Both the position numbers and the translations under genes were made by a program. This document shows, piece by piece, positions 54,345-61,826 of a DNA stretch of 64,000 bases (position 1 is its first letter; every line of letters begins with the position of its first letter). The notes under the pieces were generated by a model that ran no database searches, was not told the DNA's origin, and worked only from the letters and a program-made list of their open reading frames with translations. Origin of the DNA: Yoonia sp. I 8.24 (lineage in GTDB: Bacteria; Pseudomonadota; Alphaproteobacteria; Rhodobacterales; Rhodobacteraceae); assembly GCF_022096995.1 (NCBI RefSeq), contig NZ_JACXGQ010000001.1:496001-560000 (forward strand). Reading direction: 5' to 3'.

Positions 54345-55022
54345 TCACTCGACTGGGAATGCGCCCTCAAACGCGGTGGTTCCTTGCGCGTTGAAAATCA
54401 ATGCCCGGCTCTGATTGTCGCGTTGAACCCAGCGACGTTCCTCCATCCGCGCGAGCATCGCGCGCCCCAGTGATCCGGCCAAATGTGTGCGACGTTCGCT
54501 CCAATCCAGACAGCTTCGGCAGAGCGGTGCACGCATTGCGTCCAGCGCGGCGAGGTCCACCCCAAATTCGGTGACAAAGGCGCGTCCGGTATCCGTCAGG
54601 ACTGGCGCATCGACATCATCCCGCAGAAATCCACGCTGCGTCAAACTAGCGAACATTTTTACACCCATTTGCCCCGCAAGGTGATTATAGCACACACGCG
54701 CACGCCGTAAGGCGAGATCTTTGGGGCCCGTGCGTGTGCGCCGCATGTCGCTGGCCAACCCCATCAAGCTTTCGAGCGCCACAGCAACATCACCATGCGC
54801 CAAGGCAAAGTATTTGTGCCGCCCCTGTTTGCGCACCTGCAGCAGCCCGCCATCAACCAGTTTGGCCAAATGGCCGCTGGCGGTTTGAGGTGTCACCCCG
54901 GCCTCGACGGCCAATTCGGTTGCGGTCAGGGCCACGCCCGTCATCAGCGCGGTCAATATATTTGCGCGGGCGGGATCGCCAATCAGCGTGGCAACGCGGG
55001 AGATGTCGGGACCTTCTTTCAT
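54345..55022 (-). CDS. ArsR-family regulator with extended C-terminal domain
   Basis: A 225-residue protein. The first 90 residues are an ArsR winged helix (LIGDPARANILTALM, then ELAVEAGVTPQTASGHLAKLVDGGLL split around 40-65). The remaining 130 residues include RARVCYNHLAGQMGVKMF and LCRSCLDWSERRTHLAGSLG, a layout of known two-domain ArsR regulators with possible thiol sensing (three cysteines). It stands divergent from a NIPSNAP/ABM/EamA operon, its likely target. Confidence 0.83.
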   Translation of the reverse strand: MKEGPDISRVATLIGDPARANILTALMTGVALTATELAVEAGVTPQTASGHLAKLVDGGLLQVRKQGRHKYFALAHGDVAVALESLMGLASDMRRTRTGPKDLALRRARVCYNHLAGQMGVKMFASLTQRGFLRDDVDAPVLTDTGRAFVTEFGVDLAALDAMRAPLCRSCLDWSERRTHLAGSLGRAMLARMEERRWVQRDNQSRALIFNAQGTTAFEGAFPVE

Positions 55023-55092
55023 ACTTCGACCGTAGCCGAAGCATCTAGGGAAATCCACAGGCTACAACAGCGTATCAACAAAGGAGATACAC

Positions 55093-55416
55093 ATGCTGAC
55101 CTGCATCATTCGCTACCAAATCGACCCTACAAAAAAGGCACAGTTCGAAACCTATTCGCGCAATTGGGGGCAAGCCATTCCACGCAATGGCGCCGACCTT
55201 ATCGGCTACTACGCCCCACATGAAGGTTCATCAACGCTTGCCTACGGCATCTATAATATCCCGTCGCTTGCCGCATATGAGACCTACCGCGAACGGCTGA
55301 GCGCTGACCCGCTTGGGCGCGAAAACTATGAATTCGCCCAAAAAGAAAAATTCATCCAGCGCGAAGATCGCACATTTTTACGCTGCGCCTCTCTTCCGCA
55401 TGGGGTATCAAAATGA
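55093..55416 (+). CDS. NIPSNAP-family protein
   Basis: A 107-residue ferredoxin-like-fold protein of the NIPSNAP family (IIRYQIDPTKKAQFETYSRNW, split around 5-25, and AYETYRERLSADP). The function is unknown; members are often coded beside monooxygenases. GGAG precedes the ATG. It overlaps the next gene by four bases. Confidence 0.82.
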   Translation: MLTCIIRYQIDPTKKAQFETYSRNWGQAIPRNGADLIGYYAPHEGSSTLAYGIYNIPSLAAYETYRERLSADPLGRENYEFAQKEKFIQREDRTFLRCASLPHGVSK

Positions 55417-55757
55417 TCGCCGTGATATTTGAAGTTACCCCAGCGCAGGGACAAAAGAAGGCCTATTTGGATCATGCGGCAAAACTGCGTCCGCTTTTAG
55501 AAAAGATCCCCGGCTTCATTTCGGTGACACGGTTCCAAAGCCTCGCAAACGCTGACACACTCTTGTCACTGTCGTTTTTTGAAGACGAAGATGCCGTCGC
55601 AGCATGGCGCAACAGCAAAGCCCATCGCGAAAGCCAATCTGCGGGCCGGTCAGGGGTATTCGCAGACTACCGTATCCGGATCGCAACGGTTTCGCGCGAC
55701 TATGGCTTGCATGATCGCGCGCAGGCCCCCACTGATAGCAACCAATTACATCTGTGA
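55413..55757 (+). CDS. ABM-domain (antibiotic biosynthesis monooxygenase-like) protein
   Basis: A 114-residue dimeric alpha-beta-barrel protein: IAVIFEVTPAQGQKKAYLDHAAKL (split around 2-25), LEKIPGFISVTRFQSLANAD and SLSFFEDEDAVAAWRNSKAHR. Members act as small cofactor-free oxygenases or heme-handling proteins. It is middle gene of a coupled three-gene set under the ArsR regulator. Confidence 0.82.
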   Translation: MIAVIFEVTPAQGQKKAYLDHAAKLRPLLEKIPGFISVTRFQSLANADTLLSLSFFEDEDAVAAWRNSKAHRESQSAGRSGVFADYRIRIATVSRDYGLHDRAQAPTDSNQLHL

Positions 55758-55771
55758 TCGGACCTCCGGAA

Positions 55772-56671
55772 ATGACCACCCAACCCAGCCTTTCAAACTG
55801 GCTCTCCATTCTTGCGCTCGGCTTGATATGGGGTGGGACGTTTATGGTCGTGACCATCGCGTTGGGCGGCTACGGTCCGCTAACAGTCGCCTGCGCGCGC
55901 ACCACATTGGGCGCGCTTGCGCTGCTTTCGTTTATGGGGGTGATGCGGAGGCCATTGCCTGAATTTACGCCGCGGATGATCAAATATTTGCTGGTGATCG
56001 GCCTGCTTAACACGGCAATCCCCTTTGCCTTGCTCAGCTGGGGGCAGCAATTTGTTCCTTCGGCATTTGCCGGGATTTCGATGGCCGCGTTACCGCTGTT
56101 TGTGTTGCCGCTGTCACATGTTTTCACGGATGAAAAGATGGATTTGCGCAATAGTCTTGGGGTACTGTTGGGGTTCGTGGGGGCCGCCGTGTTGATTGGC
56201 CCTGGGGTTTTGCGGGTCGGCACCGGGATGGAGCCATTGGGGCAAATTGCCTGTCTGCTTGCGGCGCTTTCATATGCTGTTTCAAGCATCATGACCCGCC
56301 GCTGCCCGCCCATCGACCCCATCACCATGACCGCGCTTTTGCTGGTTGTCGGCGCATGCGCCCTGATCCCAGCAATGCTGATGGTCGAGGGGGTGCCGCG
56401 CGCGACGGACACGACAACCACCATGGCGATTGTATTTTTGGGCATCGTGCCGACCGCTCTTGCAGCTCTGATCCGTGTCACCGTGATCCGGTCTGCGGGC
56501 AGCATATTCTTAACGCTGGTGAACTACCAAGTGCCTGTCTGGTCAATGATATTTGGCGCACTGATCCTAAGCGAAGCCCTGCCATGGCGGTTTTTCGCAG
56601 CCCTAGGTCTGATCATGTGTGGACTTATGGTCAGCCAATGGAAAAGTCTAAAGAAATTCTTACCCATATAG
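55772..56671 (+). CDS. EamA/DMT-family transporter
   Basis: A 299-residue membrane protein with ten helices in two EamA repeats (GLIWGGTFMVVTIALGG opening; IACLLAALSYAVSSIMTRR start of the second). Members export amino acids or metabolites. I prefer the ATG at 55772; a GTG at 55754 overlaps the stop of the previous gene and is an alternative, neither having a strong ribosome site. Confidence 0.82.
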   Translation: MTTQPSLSNWLSILALGLIWGGTFMVVTIALGGYGPLTVACARTTLGALALLSFMGVMRRPLPEFTPRMIKYLLVIGLLNTAIPFALLSWGQQFVPSAFAGISMAALPLFVLPLSHVFTDEKMDLRNSLGVLLGFVGAAVLIGPGVLRVGTGMEPLGQIACLLAALSYAVSSIMTRRCPPIDPITMTALLLVVGACALIPAMLMVEGVPRATDTTTTMAIVFLGIVPTALAALIRVTVIRSAGSIFLTLVNYQVPVWSMIFGALILSEALPWRFFAALGLIMCGLMVSQWKSLKKFLPI

Positions 56672-56749
56672 CAAAATTCGCAACAATCCGTCATATTAAG
56701 GCCCTATTTCGCCCTGCAATTGGCACTCAAGAAACAATCGGAGCCAATT

Positions 56750-57592
56750 ATGCGATCTTTATTCACAGGCCTTATGGCCGCATTTCTATTAACCTCATTC
56801 GCTACACAAGCCGAGGCCCGGCGCGGTGGTGGTTATTCCACGGCACAAGAGCTATTGTTTGTTGCACCAACCGAATTAGGCACCCCTGATAAACCACTCG
56901 CACTGTGTCACTTGGTGGAAACTAAATCCGTTATTTTCGTCAACTTCTGGCGCTCGATGCAAGGCTATGCAATCGCTGAAAACGGCTGTCAGACCGATAG
57001 CTATTATGATTTTGACGCCGAAGGACTTAAACTTGCCCAAGCGGCAGGCGTGATCGATACGGATATCCCATCGGTGCCAAAACTATCGCTTGCAGAAATC
57101 GCCGGCGGCTTTTGGGGTTTCGGCGCGATTGGCCTGCTATTGATCTTTGCCGCACTCAAGGCAGCGAAAGCAGCCGCGCGCAAGAAACAGCGATTGGCGT
57201 TGATGGCAAATGGATCGCGGGGGGCAAAAGCAATTCTTGACGCGATGTGCCACGCCGCAAAAGCTGATGGGCGCGTTGATCCATCAGAGATCGCAACGAT
57301 CAAATCCGTCGCAGAGCAAATGACCGGCGAGGTGTTTTCTGAAGACACTGTAAAACAAATGACCGACCTTGCGAACACAGGCCTGAACGATGCGGGTTAT
57401 AGCGCCTTAATCAAAGGATGCAGCAAAGAAGAACAGCTTGATATGATGCGCGGCGTTCTTCTTGTTGTTGCGGCAGACGGACACTTTGCAGGTAAAGAAA
57501 AGGAATTCGTCGGCGGGCTCGCAAAGGCGATGAAAATGGCACCGGATATCATTACAAGCCTACTGGCCGAAATCACGGCACCAAAAACCTAG
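56750..57592 (+). CDS. TerB-like protein with signal peptide and membrane helix
   Basis: A 280-residue protein. Signal peptide (cleavage after AEA near 23), then a periplasmic part with two cysteines (LCHLVE and NGCQTD), one membrane helix (about 116-134), and a cytosolic TerB-like domain (about 150-280: ILDAMCHAAKADGRVDPSEIATIKSVA split, VLLVVAADGHFAGKEKEFVGGLA split). TerB domains bind metal through D/E residues. GGAG precedes the ATG at 56750. Confidence 0.75.
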   Translation: MRSLFTGLMAAFLLTSFATQAEARRGGGYSTAQELLFVAPTELGTPDKPLALCHLVETKSVIFVNFWRSMQGYAIAENGCQTDSYYDFDAEGLKLAQAAGVIDTDIPSVPKLSLAEIAGGFWGFGAIGLLLIFAALKAAKAAARKKQRLALMANGSRGAKAILDAMCHAAKADGRVDPSEIATIKSVAEQMTGEVFSEDTVKQMTDLANTGLNDAGYSALIKGCSKEEQLDMMRGVLLVVAADGHFAGKEKEFVGGLAKAMKMAPDIITSLLAEITAPKT

Positions 57593-57612
57593 TACGTCAA
57601 AAGCGTGGCGGT

Positions 57613-58956
57613 CTAAATGGCCGCCGCGACTTCGGCCACGATGCCATCGACGGTTTGCGCGAGTAACGCATCGTCTTCGCATTCTGCCATCACACGGATC
57701 AGCGGTTCGGTCCCTGATTTGCGGATCAGCAGACGCCCTTTACCAACCAGCGATGCTTCAGCCGCTTTAATCGCATCCTGCACGGATTGCGCCGCAAGCG
57801 GGTCTTGCCCCGCCGTGTAACGCACGTTTTTGAGCATCTGCGGGACGGTTTCAAAGCTCTTGCTCAGCGCGCTCGCCTTCTTGCCCGTCTCGATCATCGC
57901 GGCAAGGAATTGCAGCCCCGCAAGCAACCCGTCGCCGGTTGTCGCAAAATCGGTCATCACGATGTGACCCGATTGCTCTCCGCCAAGGTTCCAGCCATTT
58001 GCGCGCATCGCTTCGACCACATAGCGGTCGCCGACCGCCGTACGCGCAAGATTAAGCCCGCGCCCATCAAGATAGCGCTCTAGCCCAAGGTTCGACATCA
58101 CCGTCGCGACCAGCGTGCCGCCGTTCAACCGCCCTTGATCCGCCCAACGCCCCGCCAAAAGCGCCATCAGTTGATCGCCATCAGCCACTTGGCCGGTTTC
58201 ATCGATCATCATCACCCGGTCAGCATCGCCATCAAGACAAATACCCACGTCGGCCCCTGTTTCAAGAATTTTTGCAGCGGCCGCCTGCGGGCTCGTTGAG
58301 CCGCAGTTTTCATTGATATTCAAACCGTTGGGCGCCACCCCAACAGGGATCACTTCGGCGCCTAGCTCCCAGAGAACTTCGGGGGCGACACGGTGTGCGG
58401 CGCCATTGGCGCAATCAATCACAACCTTCAGCCCATCCAACCGCATCCCACTTGGGAAGGTGGATTTGATCCGTTCGGCATAGCGAAACCGCCCATCATC
58501 CACACGTTTCGCCCGACCGATATTTTCGGCCTGCGCTGGGGTGATGTCGCTTTCGATCAATGCTTCGATTTCTGTTTCGGCCTCATCAGACAGCTTAAAC
58601 CCGTCCGGCCCAAAGAATTTAATGCCATTGTCATGATGCGGGTTATGGCTCGCGGAAATCATGATCCCCACATCTGCGCGCATCGACGTGGTCAACAGCC
58701 CAACCGCCGGTGTCGGCACAGGCCCTAGCAACAGCACATTCATGCCCGTACTGGTCAACCCGGCTGTCAGCGCATTTTCAAACATATAGCCAGAGAGGCG
58801 CGTATCTTTGCCGATCACGACGCGGTGCCCATTGGAGCCGTCATTGCGAAAATAACGCCCGGCGGCGGCCCCAATTTTCAACGCCATATCGGCGGTCATT
58901 GGATAGGTGTTTGCCTTGCCGCGCACGCCATCCGTGCCAAAAAATTTACGTGCCAT
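57613..58956 (-). CDS. glmM: Phosphoglucosamine mutase
   Basis: A 447-residue enzyme that turns glucosamine-6-P into glucosamine-1-P for peptidoglycan and [16 protein letters not shown] (4-16) opens it. The phosphoserine loop is [15 protein letters not shown] (S103), the metal loop [13 protein letters not shown] and the phosphate-binding loop [12 protein letters not shown] near the end. Three bases after folP, as in many alphaproteobacteria. Confidence 0.96.
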   Translation of the reverse strand: MARKFFGTDGVRGKANTYPMTADMALKIGAAAGRYFRNDGSNGHRVVIGKDTRLSGYMFENALTAGLTSTGMNVLLLGPVPTPAVGLLTTSMRADVGIMISASHNPHHDNGIKFFGPDGFKLSDEAETEIEALIESDITPAQAENIGRAKRVDDGRFRYAERIKSTFPSGMRLDGLKVVIDCANGAAHRVAPEVLWELGAEVIPVGVAPNGLNINENCGSTSPQAAAAKILETGADVGICLDGDADRVMMIDETGQVADGDQLMALLAGRWADQGRLNGGTLVATVMSNLGLERYLDGRGLNLARTAVGDRYVVEAMRANGWNLGGEQSGHIVMTDFATTGDGLLAGLQFLAAMIETGKKASALSKSFETVPQMLKNVRYTAGQDPLAAQSVQDAIKAAEASLVGKGRLLIRKSGTEPLIRVMAECEDDALLAQTVDGIVAEVAAAI

Positions 58957-58959
58957 GTT

Positions 58960-59967
58960 TTAAACTGCCCCGTTGATTGCCCATTCCAGGTCAAGCGCCT
59001 GTTTGGTGGCGCTTATATCGTGAACGCGGAGCAGTTGCACCCCTTGACGCGCGCCGTGCAAGGCCACGGCAACCGATCCCGGCACGCGATCTGCGGCATC
59101 TTGCCCACCGCCCAGCGTGCCGATAAATTTTTTACGCGACGCGCCCAACAGTACCGGACACCCCAAGGCGTGAAACAACGATAATCCACGTAGCAAAGCC
59201 AAATTGTGATCCAGCGTTTTGCCAAAGCCAATCCCCGGATCAACGACGATGCGGTCGCGCGCAATACCGGCTGCAACCGCATGGTCGATACGCTGTGCAA
59301 GATAGTCATACACATCTAGCAAAACGTCATCGTAACGCGGATCTTGTTGCATCGTGGCAGGCGCACCTTGGGCATGCATCAGGCAGACAGGCACTCCGGC
59401 TTGGGCTGTGACTGCAGCGGTGGCCATATCATACGCCAGCGCAGAGACGTCATTGACCAAATTGGCACCTGCGGCAATCGCAGCCTGTGCGACCGGTGCT
59501 TTGCGTGTATCAATCGAGATTGGGCGATCGCTTTGCGCGCGGATCGCCGCAATAACAGGCGCGGTGCGCGCGATTTCAACTTCTACAGCTACGGTTTCAG
59601 CACCCGGACGCGTGCTTTCGCCGCCAATATCAATAATCGACGCGCCCGCCTGCACCATCGCAACCGCATGGGATACGGCAACATCGGCGGCACAAAACTT
59701 CCCGCCATCAGAAAAGCTATCAGGTGTCACGTTCAGGATGCCCATCAAATGCGGGCGATCCATGTCCATGCCTGCAATCGGGCGAGATGTGCGCGTCAAT
59801 CGGGCCAACACTGCGGGCGGGATGTCATCCGCTGCGATCCATTGGTCCGCCTGCCCACGGCGACGCATAATTGCCTGATCAAACCAACATGCGCCCCCTG
59901 CAAGCCGATATGCGCCGAGCGCACGATCTGCCCCCATACGGACAATCGGCTGGTAGTAGATCGTCAT
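58960..59967 (-). CDS. folP: Dihydropteroate synthase
   Basis: A 335-residue folate enzyme with MGILNVTPDSFSDGGKF (about 74-90), GASIIDIGGESTRPGA (about 107-122), ISIDTRKAPVAQAA and VVDPGIGFGKTLDHN. An N-terminal extension of about 65 residues precedes the barrel, usual in Rhodobacteraceae. The start overlaps the folB end by four bases. Confidence 0.94.
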   Translation of the reverse strand: MTIYYQPIVRMGADRALGAYRLAGGACWFDQAIMRRRGQADQWIAADDIPPAVLARLTRTSRPIAGMDMDRPHLMGILNVTPDSFSDGGKFCAADVAVSHAVAMVQAGASIIDIGGESTRPGAETVAVEVEIARTAPVIAAIRAQSDRPISIDTRKAPVAQAAIAAGANLVNDVSALAYDMATAAVTAQAGVPVCLMHAQGAPATMQQDPRYDDVLLDVYDYLAQRIDHAVAAGIARDRIVVDPGIGFGKTLDHNLALLRGLSLFHALGCPVLLGASRKKFIGTLGGGQDAADRVPGSVAVALHGARQGVQLLRVHDISATKQALDLEWAINGAV

Positions 59968-60881
59968 ACCAGCACTTTGTTATGGCCGTCATTCACCCGC
60001 GTCGGCACAGAGCATGTCGGCGCATCGTCGCCAATAACAAGCAGTTCCTTGGCATCAATTTCTTGGGCAAACCACGCCACAAGCTGCCCCGCGTCACGCG
60101 GGCTCGCCGAAGGGCCATCCACCGCATCCAGCACAATCTTTGAAGGCGCCCAAATACAGATTTGATCGTTCTTCATCGCCCAATCCAATTCGGTCCGCGT
60201 GCCCACCACCATACAGCGGCGATCACGACTGGCGAGCAACCACGCGTTTTGTTCAATCGCGAGCAAATCAATACGGCGTTGCGCCAGCGCGTTTTGCGAT
60301 TGCGGCGCGGCCACATCAGCCGACCCGACGCAAATAATCAACGGGGCATCCCGATCAGACAGCTGGTCAATCCACCCGGCCAAATGCGGCGAGGCAATAG
60401 CGCCGTTAGACAGATAGACCACACGCGGATGCGGGGCCTCTACATGGGATTGCCCCGCGTCAGCGATGCCATCGCGTGCGCGCATGATTTCCACCCCAAG
60501 CGAAAACGGGCCGCGATCCAGCTTCTCAATCCGTACAAAGACGCGTTCGGCCTGCGGTTCCAGCAATATCCGTTCAGCCACACGTGCAGCGAGGGTCTCA
60601 AGCAGGTTGATCCGCTCAGCTTCAAGCTCGATCCCGATGGCTTCGGTGACTTTGTCATAGGATAAGATACGGTCGACATCGTCGTCGATCACGCCAAGCG
60701 GCGAGACTTCGACGACAACATTGAAACGCACCCGCTGCAAATGCCCCCGCTCTTGCTGAAACGCACCGATTTCGACCTGCACGGTATAGTCGCGCAGAGA
60801 AATACGGTCACATGGGGTTTGGCTGCTGGCTTCTGCACGTTCGCTCGGATGCGCAAATGCTAGCCGGATTTCATCTGTCAT
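59964..60881 (-). CDS. folB: Dihydroneopterin aldolase with long C-terminal extension
   Basis: A 305-residue protein. About residues 22-140 are the FolB aldolase domain (ISLRDYTVQVEIGAFQQERG split near 27-46, ILSYDKVTEAI and LLETLAARVAERILLEP). The remaining 160 residues have alternating strands and helices (RVVYLSNGAIASPHLAGWIDQLS; LLVIGDDAPTCS) and no catalytic motif I can name. The usual FolB is about 120 residues. First gene of folB-folP-glmM. Confidence 0.85.
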   Translation of the reverse strand: MTDEIRLAFAHPSERAEASSQTPCDRISLRDYTVQVEIGAFQQERGHLQRVRFNVVVEVSPLGVIDDDVDRILSYDKVTEAIGIELEAERINLLETLAARVAERILLEPQAERVFVRIEKLDRGPFSLGVEIMRARDGIADAGQSHVEAPHPRVVYLSNGAIASPHLAGWIDQLSDRDAPLIICVGSADVAAPQSQNALAQRRIDLLAIEQNAWLLASRDRRCMVVGTRTELDWAMKNDQICIWAPSKIVLDAVDGPSASPRDAGQLVAWFAQEIDAKELLVIGDDAPTCSVPTRVNDGHNKVLV

Positions 60882-60980
60882 AGGCGCGTCCCGTCAATCA
60901 ACGTCAATTGTGGATCGCATATAGATCAAATACGGGTCGGGCAACCGCAGGCCACGACACTCGCCGTAGCAATGGCGACG

Positions 60981-61649
60981 CTATTTAGACGCGGTACGCA
61001 CTGGCTGGCGGTAAAAATAGTGCGATCCAATTGACGCGGTGCGCGGGAACCGTTGCGCCCAAGATGGGCTCACCGCTTTGGTATGGTAATGCGTCGCACC
61101 ACCAGTCAGCACGCGCGGCGCGCCATCAATCAAGATACGCGCAACTTTGCCCACACGTTCCCAAGCGCGTGGTTCGTTGATCACTTCAGCGCGCCCATCA
61201 CAAGTATAGGTAAACTGGCAAGCATAGCGACGCCCTGTTCCTTGGTTAATCACGCCGCAAAGCGTTCCCGGATAGGCGCTGCTGTCCACGCGGTTCAAGA
61301 TCACCTCACCGACGGCAAACAGACCCTCAACGCTTTCGCCACGCGCTTCAAAATATAGCGCCTCGGCCAGACATTCCCATTGCGTATCGCCCGTCGCAAC
61401 GGACTGTGTCGCAAGATATTCTGCGTTGTAGATTTCGCCAGTTTGAGTTTGCACACCACGTTCGTCAGCTGGGGGGAGGCTCGTCAGCAAGCTCAGTCGG
61501 CTATCGGGGACAACAGAAAGCGCATCGCGTTCTTGACCAAGGATCGCACCAAGGCGGCTTGCCAAAACTTCATCCGCAAACGCGGCTGACGCGCTAAAGG
61601 AAACCGATGCCGCAACAACCGCGACCCAAACTGATTTAAGAAACGTCAT
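60981..61649 (-). CDS. SleB/CwlJ-type cell wall hydrolase
   Basis: A 222-residue exported protein (signal cleavage after AFA near 25) with the Hydrolase_2 domain: CLAEALYFEARGESVEGLFAVGEVILNRV (split around 93-121, catalytic Glu), then PGTLCGVINQG, CQFTYTCDG and GATHYHTKAVSPSWA. It is a peptidoglycan lytic enzyme; in non-sporulating alphaproteobacteria it serves wall turnover. Confidence 0.9.
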   Translation of the reverse strand: MTFLKSVWVAVVAASVSFSASAAFADEVLASRLGAILGQERDALSVVPDSRLSLLTSLPPADERGVQTQTGEIYNAEYLATQSVATGDTQWECLAEALYFEARGESVEGLFAVGEVILNRVDSSAYPGTLCGVINQGTGRRYACQFTYTCDGRAEVINEPRAWERVGKVARILIDGAPRVLTGGATHYHTKAVSPSWAQRFPRTASIGSHYFYRQPVRTASK

Positions 61650-61826
61650 ATTTTCCCACCACGGAGACCACGCGGCAATGCCCCACGCAAGCGTCGGTGT
61701 CTTTAGGGGAAAGAAATCGCCACGTCCACCCCCTCAAACGGGGGCGCGACAAAAGACGCCACGGAATAGCGACACTTACGACATCTAACGCAATATCAGA
61801 ACATTTTCAAAGCGAATGCAACAACA

